Shown one piece after another: positions 1 to 5,752 of a stretch of 10,106 nt of DNA. The first letter of the stretch is position 1. Every line of letters begins with the position of its first letter. Location of the stretch: the NCBI GenBank assembly GCA_016650315.1, contig JAENVZ010000274.1, forward strand, positions 1 through 10,106, in the 5' to 3' direction. This DNA comes from Alphaproteobacteria bacterium. GTDB taxonomy: Bacteria; Pseudomonadota; Alphaproteobacteria; Sphingomonadales; Sphingomonadaceae. The position numbers and the translations under genes were made by a program. The notes beneath the pieces were generated by a model that searched no databases, was not told the DNA's origin, and saw only the letters and a list, made by a program, of their open reading frames with translations.

Positions 1-223
1 CGCCATAGCGGACAAGGCCGTGCCAGCCGGAAAAGGCGATGATGCCGCCGACCAGCGTCACATAGCCGTGGATCAGATTCAAAACGCCATATTCGGTGAC
101 GCCCAGCATCCGCGCGGCGATGACCAGATAGCCCAGGCTGATGACCCCGGCTGCGGCCTTGCCGGACAGCAGTGCGAACAGATTGCCAAATATCTGGCGG
201 ACGCCCGATTTATGCGCTTTCAT
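1..223 (-). CDS. Polysaccharide flippase (Wzx/MOP-type), N-terminal fragment
   Basis: This is the first 74 codons of a membrane protein that runs off the left edge. The visible N-terminus is a short basic stretch (MKAHKSGVRQ) followed by an alternation of hydrophobic segments and motifs typical of Wzx/MOP-superfamily polysaccharide exporters: FGNLFALLSGKAAAGVISL, then VIAARMLGVTEYGVLNL, then a second hydrophobic helix with GGIIAFSGWHGLVRYG. The 'ARxLGxxEYGxxNL' pattern after helix 1 is common in lipid-linked oligosaccharide flippases, which move undecaprenyl-linked glycan units across the inner membrane. The ATG overlaps the stop of the upstream transferase gene (ATGA, 220-223), so the two are probably co-translated and act on the same surface polymer. 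Only the N-terminus is visible, so the exact subfamily is inference. Confidence 0.75.
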   Translation of the reverse strand, partial: MKAHKSGVRQIFGNLFALLSGKAAAGVISLGYLVIAARMLGVTEYGVLNLIHGYVTLVGGIIAFSGWHGLVRYG

Positions 224-1374
224 GATTGCAGCGCTGCAAGAATTGCGTCGGCCGCACGCCGCGAAGAAGGTGTGGGACGCAGATCAAACGTGTCTGACAC
301 CAAAGCCTGTTGTGTAGACAGATACTCGGCGTGGCTGGCGACGGCCGCATCTATCTGCGTAATGATGTCGTCGGCGCTGCGGGTCACAGGTCCCGCCTGC
401 CAATGCTTGTAATCAGCGTTACCTTGCCACCTGGCTGCATGCGCATCGAGGAACAGGCAGGGGCGCGGGCGGATCAGAAATTCGTAAATCTGGCTGCTGA
501 CATCGCCAAGATAAATGTCAGCCGCCTGCGTATAGCTCATATCGACGCTATAATGGCTACCAAGGTCGATCAGCATGTTGGGCGCATCAAAATAACGTTG
601 CGCCGGGCGACGGACGCGACCCATTGCCAGTGTGTCGATGGTAAAATTGATCTTGCGCTGGAACAACATCACATGCGGCGCGAAAATCAGATTGTATCGC
701 CGGGTGCGGTAAAATTGCTCGAGCACCGCCTCACCCATCTTGTACCAGGATGACAGGTGCGGGGAGGGGTGCGGATTGTACAAAACGGTTGGTAGCCCAT
801 TTTTCTGCAAAGGAAAGCGGGGTGGCGTTTCGGGTAGCAGATCGAACTTGCTGTAGCCGACAATGGCGATCTTTTCCGGCGCCACTCCTGCGTCCCGAAT
901 CAGGCGGTCACGAATCTTCGGTCCCGCCACAAGGACCAGATCGAAGCGGGCGCTTTCCCGATTAAACCCGATAGCCCGGTCCCCCGCGCCATGCCGCGTG
1001 TGGATCAGCTTGACCCCGGACAAACCATAACGGGTTTTGAGCAGCAGCGATGATTTTTCCGATACCACAATGGCGTCGAACCTGCGGAAGAAATCCAGAT
1101 TGTCACGATAGACTGCCAACCGCCGGGCGGGCAGCAGTGGATCAAGCGCTGCTGAAACAAGCCGCGACCAAGGCCGCAGAACACCTAAATGGACCAGAGC
1201 AACCTGCCCCAGAGAATCCCCGGCGATTCGTCTGATTTCCTCTTCCAACCCTGGATGTGTTACCGCCAGCGTGACCTGAACGCCTGTATCCTGCGCCAAT
1301 GCCAGAGCGATGGGCAGACTATGTGCGATCTGGTGCGTCTGATCGTGATTGAACAGGAAACAGATTTGCACCAC
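220..1374 (-). CDS. CDP-glycerol glycerophosphotransferase-like / glycosyltransferase-like protein
   Basis: The predicted protein has 384 residues with two Rossmann-like halves, resembling the CDP-glycerol:polyglycerophosphate glycerophosphotransferase family (GT-B-like fold). Supporting motifs, numbered from the GTG start: HGAGD near 128, GYSKFD near 173, YNPHPS near 199, APHVM near 232, and YLGDVSSQIYEFL near 288 followed by RPRPCLFLDAH. The last corresponds to the family's D-x-SS-x-x-x-(D/E)-(F/Y)-L plus K/R-P segment that contacts the nucleotide. Such proteins add glycerol-phosphate or sugar units to a cell-surface polymer; the true donor here cannot be read from sequence. The frame stays open to an ATG at 1425, but that ATG lacks a ribosome site, whereas GTG at 1374 (or 1371) follows AGGA and gives the natural start VVQICFLFNHDQTHQ. 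It overlaps the flippase gene by 4 bases, which fits a capsule or O-antigen operon. Confidence 0.7.
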   Translation of the reverse strand: MVQICFLFNHDQTHQIAHSLPIALALAQDTGVQVTLAVTHPGLEEEIRRIAGDSLGQVALVHLGVLRPWSRLVSAALDPLLPARRLAVYRDNLDFFRRFDAIVVSEKSSLLLKTRYGLSGVKLIHTRHGAGDRAIGFNRESARFDLVLVAGPKIRDRLIRDAGVAPEKIAIVGYSKFDLLPETPPRFPLQKNGLPTVLYNPHPSPHLSSWYKMGEAVLEQFYRTRRYNLIFAPHVMLFQRKINFTIDTLAMGRVRRPAQRYFDAPNMLIDLGSHYSVDMSYTQAADIYLGDVSSQIYEFLIRPRPCLFLDAHAARWQGNADYKHWQAGPVTRSADDIITQIDAAVASHAEYLSTQQALVSDTFDLRPTPSSRRAADAILAALQS

Positions 1375-1568
1375 GAATGCCCGGCTTCCTTTGCATGAAG
1401 GGGAATGGAGGGGCCAGTACATCATTGTTGGGGGTGCCGAAAGAGCCTATTGCAATTGACGGTCATGCGCTTGCCATGCAAAGGGGCAGAATATGACGGC
1501 GGCACGGCATTCAGCCTTCGCAGGGTTGTGCCAGATTGCCAGGTGAAAATAATCGGGGAATGGACATA
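1375..1568. promoter_or_regulatory. Divergent intergenic region between polysaccharide genes and sdhB
   Basis: This stretch of about 190 bases must hold the promoters for both the leftward polysaccharide genes and the rightward sdhB operon. It contains TTGAC at 1456-1460 and TTGCCA at 1471-1476, which resemble -35 elements, and an AT-rich AGAATATGA at 1488-1496. No pair has both good boxes and the usual 16-18 base spacing, so I do not assign a promoter. The leftward frame extending to 1425 and the rightward frame extending back to 1536 both lack convincing ribosome sites and are probably not translated. Confidence 0.4.
1555..1559 (+). promoter_or_regulatory. Ribosome binding site of sdhB
   Basis: GGGGA lies 9 bases before the ATG at 1569. 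It decides the sdhB start: the upstream in-frame ATG at 1536 has no purine-rich site, and the ATG at 1560 would sit directly against this motif. Confidence 0.55.
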
Positions 1569-2354
1569 ATGGCCGAATTCACATTGCCGAAGAACAGCAA
1601 GATCAAGGGCAAGGGCGCCGTGCACAAGGCGTCTGCGGGCGCGGCCCGGGTGAAAAATTTCAAGGTTTACCGGTACGATCCCGATTCGGGCCAGAATCCG
1701 CGCTACGATCAGTTTGAAATCGACCTCGACGAATGCGGCCCGATGGTGCTCGATGCGCTTATCAAGATGAAGAGTGAGCAGGATGCTTCGCTGACCTTCC
1801 GCCGGTCCTGCCGCGAGGGGATTTGCGGGTCCTGTTCGATGAACATCAATGGCAAGAATGGCCTCGCCTGCACCACCGCGATTGAAGATTGCAAGGGCGA
1901 GGTTCAGATCACCCCGCTGCCGCATATGGATGTGATCAAGGATCTGGTCCCCGATTTCACGCATTTTTATGCGCAGTACAGCTCGATCCAGCCCTGGCTG
2001 AAGACCGTGACGCCGCCCCCTTCGGGCAAGGAACGGCTGCAATCGCCCGATGATCGCGCAAAGCTGGACGGCCTCTATGAGTGCATCCTGTGCGCGTGCT
2101 GTTCCACAAGCTGCCCCAGCTATTGGTGGAATTCGGACAAGTTCCTTGGCCCCGCCATTCTGCTTCAGGCCTATCGCTGGCTGGCTGACAGCCGTGATGA
2201 AATGACCGGCGAGCGGCTGGACGAGCTGGAAGATCCCTTCCGCCTCTATCGCTGCCACACCATCATGAACTGCGCCAATGTCTGCCCCAAGGGCCTCAAC
2301 CCCGCCCGCGCCATTGGCGAGATCAAGAAAATGGTGGTCGAGCGCCAGCTTTGA
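1569..2354 (+). CDS. sdhB: Succinate dehydrogenase iron-sulfur subunit
   Basis: SdhB (261 residues, normal length) carries electrons from the flavoprotein SdhA to quinone bound at SdhC/SdhD in complex II of the inner membrane. All cluster ligands are visible. The [2Fe-2S] cysteines are C81, C86, C89 ([12 protein letters not shown]) and C101. The [4Fe-4S] set is C172, C175, C178 (CILCACC) plus C239. The [3Fe-4S] set is C182, C229 and C235. [20 protein letters not shown] around 184-203 is the conserved quinone-proximal segment. The start is the ATG with GGGGA upstream; a longer frame from 1536 would add 11 unlikely residues. The stop overlaps the next gene's TTG start (TTGA, 2351-2354). Oddly, sdhC, sdhD and sdhA do not precede it; a divergent polysaccharide operon does, so sdhB appears to be expressed from its own promoter. 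Confidence 0.97.
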   Translation: MAEFTLPKNSKIKGKGAVHKASAGAARVKNFKVYRYDPDSGQNPRYDQFEIDLDECGPMVLDALIKMKSEQDASLTFRRSCREGICGSCSMNINGKNGLACTTAIEDCKGEVQITPLPHMDVIKDLVPDFTHFYAQYSSIQPWLKTVTPPPSGKERLQSPDDRAKLDGLYECILCACCSTSCPSYWWNSDKFLGPAILLQAYRWLADSRDEMTGERLDELEDPFRLYRCHTIMNCANVCPKGLNPARAIGEIKKMVVERQL

Positions 2355-2818
2355 GCGCGTCCGGCGTCAGCATCGATCAGATGTTTCATATGGGTCCGGA
2401 TCCAGACGATCCGGTCTGGATGCTGCTCGAACCACAGGCCGGAGAATATTTTGTCCAGCTTTTTGGGCCGATTCGGCTGAAGGCGGAGGGGCCTTCGCGG
2501 GTGCGTTGCCGCGTGCAGGGCGCGCTGCGGCATCAGAATTTAATTGGAACGGTCCATGGCGGCTTTGTCATGGCCCTGGTTGATCAGGTGCTGTTCCTTT
2601 GCCCCATGGCCTTGGGGATAAAGGGCGGTATTGAAGGCTCAACGCTGGACACCGCCACGCAATTTTTCGCGCCGCTGCTACTGGAAAAGCCCATTGACGC
2701 AGTGGTTGATGTGCTGCGCGAAACGGGCCGCTTCATATTCATGCGTGGCCTGATCGAGCAGGATGGTCAGCCGGCCGTTGCCTTTTCAGGAACGATCCGG
2801 AAGTCGAGCGCCGGGTGA
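2351..2818 (+). CDS. PaaI-type hotdog-fold thioesterase
   Basis: This 155-residue protein has the single hotdog domain of the PaaI-like acyl-CoA thioesterases, which hydrolyse acyl- or aryl-CoA thioesters in the cytoplasm. The signature N-x-x-G-x-x-HGG-x(6)-D is present as [17 protein letters not shown] (N63, G66, H69, G70, G71, D78), followed by [14 protein letters not shown], which fits the family's second core strand, and a C-terminal [20 protein letters not shown] strand pair. The substrate cannot be told. The start is uncertain: TTG at 2351 overlaps the sdhB stop and suggests coupling, while ATG at 2381 (residue 11) is the first ATG but has no clear ribosome site. The stop overlaps the GTG of zapE. 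Its place between sdhB and zapE suggests co-expression rather than a proven shared pathway. Confidence 0.82.
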   Translation: MSASGVSIDQMFHMGPDPDDPVWMLLEPQAGEYFVQLFGPIRLKAEGPSRVRCRVQGALRHQNLIGTVHGGFVMALVDQVLFLCPMALGIKGGIEGSTLDTATQFFAPLLLEKPIDAVVDVLRETGRFIFMRGLIEQDGQPAVAFSGTIRKSSAG

Positions 2819-3927
2819 AAACCGTTATCGAACACTATGAGGCGCTGATCGCCGCCGGGGAATTGCGTCCCGATCCCGACCAGTTGGCGGCGGCGGTACG
2901 GCTGAACAATCTGCAGGCAGAATTGGAGGCGGTTCCGCCACGCGGTTCCGTTCTGTGGCGAATGCTGGGCAAGGCGCCTGAACCTCCGCGCGGTCTTTAC
3001 ATGTGGGGCGGCGTTGGGCGCGGGAAGTCCATGCTGATGGACCTGTTCTTCGATCAGTTGCAGGTTCATCGCAAACGGCGCGTTCACTTCCACGAATTCA
3101 TGATGGAAGTGCATGACCGTTTGCGCGAAGCTCGCAAATCCGAAAGCGGCGATCCCATTCCGCCTGTCGTCGCGGCGATTGCCGATGGAGCACGCGTGCT
3201 CGCCTTCGATGAAATGGTGGTCAACAACATGGCCGATGCCGCGATCATGTCGCGCCTGTTCACTGGCCTTCTGAATGCCCGCGTAACGGTGGTGACGACG
3301 TCGAACCGCCCGCCGTGCGATCTGTACAAGGACGGCCTCAATCGCGGACTGTTCCTGCCTTTCATCAGCCTGCTCGAAGAGCGGCTGGACGTAATGACAC
3401 TCAACGGCCCGACCGATTATCGCCTGGAACGGCTGGGTGGCGTCGATATGTGGCATGTGCCTGCTGGTCCAGAAGCAACAAAGGCACTTTCGACCGCCTT
3501 TTTCCGCCTGACCGATTATCCGCCAGAAGACCGCGCCCATGTGCCGGCAGAGGATATAGATGTGCATGGCGGCCGCGAGTTGCATGTGCCCAAATCGCTG
3601 AAAGGCGTTGCCGTCTTTTCCTTCAAGCGCCTGTGCGCGCAAGCGCGCGGTGCCGCTGACTATCTGGCCATCGCCCGGAAATATCATAGCGTCATCATTG
3701 TGGGGATACCCCGGCTTGGTCCTGAAAAGCGCAATGAAGCCGCCCGCTTCAAGACGCTGATCGACGCGCTTTACGAATATAAGGTGAAGCTGCTCGTCAG
3801 CGCCGAAGCAGAACCTGCTCGACTGTATGAAGAAGGCGATGGCGCGTTCGAATTCGAACGCACGGTTTCACGCCTGATGGAAATGCAATCCAACGATTAC
3901 CTGGCCTTGGGCCACGGCGAGAAATGA
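2815..3927 (+). CDS. zapE: Cell division protein ZapE / AFG1-like P-loop ATPase
   Basis: This 370-residue protein matches the AFG1/LACE1 ATPase family in length and motif order. Its bacterial member ZapE associates with the Z-ring, and its mitochondrial relatives act in protein quality control of respiratory complexes. Walker A is GGVGRGKS (65-72). Walker B is VLAFDE (128-133), followed by MVVNNMADAAIMSRLF. A sensor-1-like TTSNRPP is at 161-167, and LNRGLFLPFI (175-184) carries the family's conserved arginine and LPFI. The C-terminal part includes DYLAIARKYHSVIIVGIPRL and a RF-x-x-LIDALYEYK segment, also typical. The start is GTG, overlapping the thioesterase stop (GTGA, 2815-2818), so translation is probably coupled. 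The segment after Walker B (MVVNN) differs from the commoner F-x-V-T-D, but the catalytic acidic pair is intact. Confidence 0.94.
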   Translation: MKTVIEHYEALIAAGELRPDPDQLAAAVRLNNLQAELEAVPPRGSVLWRMLGKAPEPPRGLYMWGGVGRGKSMLMDLFFDQLQVHRKRRVHFHEFMMEVHDRLREARKSESGDPIPPVVAAIADGARVLAFDEMVVNNMADAAIMSRLFTGLLNARVTVVTTSNRPPCDLYKDGLNRGLFLPFISLLEERLDVMTLNGPTDYRLERLGGVDMWHVPAGPEATKALSTAFFRLTDYPPEDRAHVPAEDIDVHGGRELHVPKSLKGVAVFSFKRLCAQARGAADYLAIARKYHSVIIVGIPRLGPEKRNEAARFKTLIDALYEYKVKLLVSAEAEPARLYEEGDGAFEFERTVSRLMEMQSNDYLALGHGEK

Positions 3928-3966
3928 AGACAGGCTTGCTAGGGAGATGGCGTTGAAGCAGCGCGT

Positions 3967-3986
3967 ACTCCTGCGAAAGCAGGAGT
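3967..3986 (+). repeat. Short palindromic repeat, left copy (GAAA-loop hairpin)
   Basis: ACTCCTGC-GAAA-GCAGGAGT is a perfect 8-base-pair stem closed by a GAAA (GNRA-type) tetraloop, followed by TCCAG. It lies 39 bases after the zapE stop. Hairpins of this CCTGCGAAAGCAGG type are dispersed in intergenic regions of sphingomonads and some other alphaproteobacteria (from memory; copy number not checked). It pairs with the inverted copy at 4022-4039. Confidence 0.8.
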
Positions 3987-4021
3987 CCAGAGCCACAAGC
4001 GCCACCCCAAATTTCCCTGGA

Positions 4022-4039
4022 TTCCTGCTTTCGCAGGAA
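4022..4039 (-). repeat. Short palindromic repeat, right inverted copy
   Basis: Read on the minus strand this is TTCCTGC-GAAA-GCAGGAA, a 7-base-pair perfect stem with the same GAAA loop, then TCCAG as in the left copy. The two copies face each other across about 35 bases, so the flanking TCCAG/CTGGA ends can also pair and the whole 3967-4039 block could form one larger stem. A run of five T (4049-4053) follows on the plus strand after a 9-base gap, so the block could help end transcription of the sdhB-zapE operon, but it is not a classic terminator. Confidence 0.78.
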
Positions 4040-4089
4040 CACAATATATTTTTGACATCGAAGGGCCGAAAAGTCCCAAAAACCGCCCC

Positions 4090-5385
4090 TTACCCCTTCG
4101 CGCGGATCATTTCCTCAATTGCCACGAATTTCTCACGTGGGGCGCCATCGCGGGCGCGTTGCGTTTCTGCCTGTTCGATCTTCTGCCAGTCACGGAAGGT
4201 GACAATCTCCACGCCTCGCGCACCCAGCAACGCATCCAGACCGGAACGTCCGGCCTTGCCTCCACCCTCACCAATATCTTCTGCGATTTTGTCGGCAATC
4301 ATATAACCGTCCGGGCGATTGGTGCCGATGGTCCCGGTTGGACCGCGCCTGGCCCAGCCAACACAGTAAAGCCCCGGCAATATCCGCCCTTCGTCATTGG
4401 CGAACCGGCCCCGGCCATGTTCATAAGGCACACCCTCAATTGGCGGAGTTGAATAGCCGATACAGCTGACGACCATGCTGCAATCGATGCTGTAGTGCTC
4501 ACCCGTGCCCCGGCTGCGCAGTTGATCGTCCAGTTCGGTTCGCTCGATGATGATGCGTTGCACCTTGCCGTCGCCTTCAATGGCCACAGGCATGGCGTAA
4601 AAGTCGAATTCGATGGTGACAGGCTTGGCAACCGGATTGGCGGCAAAGTCGCGCAGATGAGCGACGGATTTGCGCACACCCGGTTCCAGCAGAGCATCGG
4701 CTCCCTCTTCCGGCAAGTCGGTTGAATCGACACGGGGCGCGGCGCGTTCCAGATGGCCCAATTCGCCTAATTCCTTGGTCGTCATGGCGATCTGATGCGG
4801 TCCACGCCGGCCAAGGATGGTGATATGCCGCAACGCGGATTTCTTCAGGCGTTCGAGCGCATGAGCGACAATGTCGCTACCCAGAAACTCCCGATCTGTC
4901 TTGGCCAGAATGCGGGCGACATCCAGTGCGACATTGCCGTTGCCGATGATGACCGCCCCTGTACCATCAAGAGGCGGTTCCAGCGCCGCAAATTCGGGAT
5001 GGCCATTGTACCAGCCCACAAAGGCGGCGCTGCCGATCACACCAGGCAAATCGCCCCCCGGAATCCCCAGCGGCCGGTCCTGAGGCGCTCCCGTTGCAAC
5101 TATGACGGCGTCATACAGGTGTTGCAGTTCATTGATGCTGACATCCTTGCCGACCAGAACATTGCCGACAAAGCGTACATTATCGGTCAGCGCCACCGCC
5201 TCATAACGGCGCGAAACGGCTTTGATCGACTGGTGATCGGGGGCAACGCCAAAACGGATCAGGCCATAGGGAACAGGCAACCGGTCGATAATGTCGATGC
5301 GCACATTTTCGCCGAAAAGTTTCTGGCACGCTTCGGCGGTATAATAGCCTGCAGGTCCCGATCCGATTACCGCCAAATGCCGCAT
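4090..5385 (-). CDS. Ferredoxin-NADP+ reductase, adrenodoxin-reductase type
   Basis: This 431-residue flavoprotein transfers electrons between NADPH and a ferredoxin, or possibly another small iron-sulfur partner. The N-terminal FAD Rossmann motif is GSGPAG (8-13), followed by YYTAEA. DRLPVPYGLIRFGVAPDH (34-51) is the signature of adrenodoxin reductase/FprA-type enzymes. The NADP(H) domain has GNGNVALD (148-155) and LGRRGP (192-196 region), whose arginines fit 2'-phosphate binding. GWARRGPTGTIGTN near 343 is the conserved C-terminal FAD segment. I chose the ATG at 5385 because AGGAG lies 6 bases before it and MRHLAVIGSGPAG is the natural family start; the frame stays open to 5466, adding 27 unlikely residues. 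No ferredoxin gene or P450 is adjacent, so the partner is unknown. It converges with zapE across the hairpin repeats and diverges from the c-di-GMP gene. Confidence 0.93.
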   Translation of the reverse strand: MRHLAVIGSGPAGYYTAEACQKLFGENVRIDIIDRLPVPYGLIRFGVAPDHQSIKAVSRRYEAVALTDNVRFVGNVLVGKDVSINELQHLYDAVIVATGAPQDRPLGIPGGDLPGVIGSAAFVGWYNGHPEFAALEPPLDGTGAVIIGNGNVALDVARILAKTDREFLGSDIVAHALERLKKSALRHITILGRRGPHQIAMTTKELGELGHLERAAPRVDSTDLPEEGADALLEPGVRKSVAHLRDFAANPVAKPVTIEFDFYAMPVAIEGDGKVQRIIIERTELDDQLRSRGTGEHYSIDCSMVVSCIGYSTPPIEGVPYEHGRGRFANDEGRILPGLYCVGWARRGPTGTIGTNRPDGYMIADKIAEDIGEGGGKAGRSGLDALLGARGVEIVTFRDWQKIEQAETQRARDGAPREKFVAIEEMIRAKG

Positions 5386-5391
5386 GAAGCT

Positions 5392-5396
5392 CTCCT
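5392..5396 (-). promoter_or_regulatory. Ribosome binding site of the ferredoxin reductase gene
   Basis: AGGAG on the minus strand, 6 bases before the ATG at 5385, is the clearest Shine-Dalgarno site in the window and fixes the start of this gene. Confidence 0.8.
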
Positions 5397-5410
5397 GCTT
5401 TTTCACAAAG

Positions 5411-5438
5411 ATGCTAACGCCGAAACACGTGGGCGCAA
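5411..5438 (-). promoter_or_regulatory. Possible sigma-70-like promoter of the ferredoxin reductase gene
   Basis: On the minus strand TTGCGC (5438-5433) and TAGCAT (5416-5411) are separated by 16 bases and would give a short leader of about 20 bases. The match to consensus is only moderate, so this is a suggestion. Confidence 0.25.
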
Positions 5439-5752
5439 GCGGTTTCGGGGAAGTTGGATCCATCAAGATCTATACAGGGGACTGAACGGTTCGGATGATG
5501 GACACGAAAGCCATCGTCGCCCAACTCTTACCCCTTGATGTACTTTCCTGGTTCTCAAGATCCCTCTACTATTTTCAAAAATGTTCCTGTTGGAAATGCT
5601 GTCGCAGGATACTTTAGCCGATAGCTATGCCGGCCCGATATAATTGGGATAACGGATATTGGATTCGGAACAGTAACAATAGATGCCGCTATCCATTTAA
5701 GATATTTGCGGTTTGTCCAGTATTTATTAAATCTTGTATGTCAGACAGGCAG

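Larger units (their letters stand above)
5386..5752. other. AT-rich divergent intergenic region
   Basis: About 370 bases separate the leftward reductase gene from the rightward c-di-GMP gene. From about 5560 the sequence is clearly richer in A and T than its neighbours. It should contain the promoters of both genes. TTGCGG (5706-5711) and TAAATC (5728-5733), 16 bases apart, could serve the c-di-GMP gene, but the match is weak. The rightward frame is open back to 5627, but that added segment (rich in N, Y, R and C) does not look like coding sequence. A 40-codon frame from 5498 to about 5620 lacks a ribosome site. No tRNA, riboswitch or strong terminator is apparent. Confidence 0.5.

Noticed and set aside
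1456..1496. TTGAC / AGAATATGA as an sdhB promoter
   Set aside because: The spacing between the boxes is too long for a sigma-70-type promoter, and alternative pairs also fail.
1422..3687. Long minus-strand open frames opposite sdhB (1422-2258) and zapE (2767-3687)
   Set aside because: Both mirror the codon pattern of strong plus-strand genes, have no recognisable domains and no convincing start sites.
3797..4042. Minus-strand frame beginning MFLRKQESRE and the plus-strand frame 3947-4306
   Set aside because: These peptides (LRKQESR) are translations of the palindromic repeats, a familiar false gene call, and they run into zapE or the reductase gene.
5386..5404. Resemblance of the reductase leader (AAAAAGCAGGAGAGC) to half of the palindromic repeat
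   Set aside because: The shared part is mainly AGCAGGAG, which is explained by the ribosome binding site itself.
4795..5538. A 247-codon plus-strand frame opposite the ferredoxin reductase
   Set aside because: It is antisense to a well-supported flavoprotein gene and shows no domain or ribosome site.
5585..5609. Possible degenerate copy of the hairpin repeat (TCCTG ... CAGGA)
   Set aside because: Only 5 base pairs with a 15-base loop and without the GAAA loop; this is expected by chance.
5498..5620. A 40-codon frame (MDTKAIVAQLLPLDVLSWF...) in the intergenic region
   Set aside because: It has no ribosome site and a cysteine-rich, unconvincing C-terminus, and may occur by chance.
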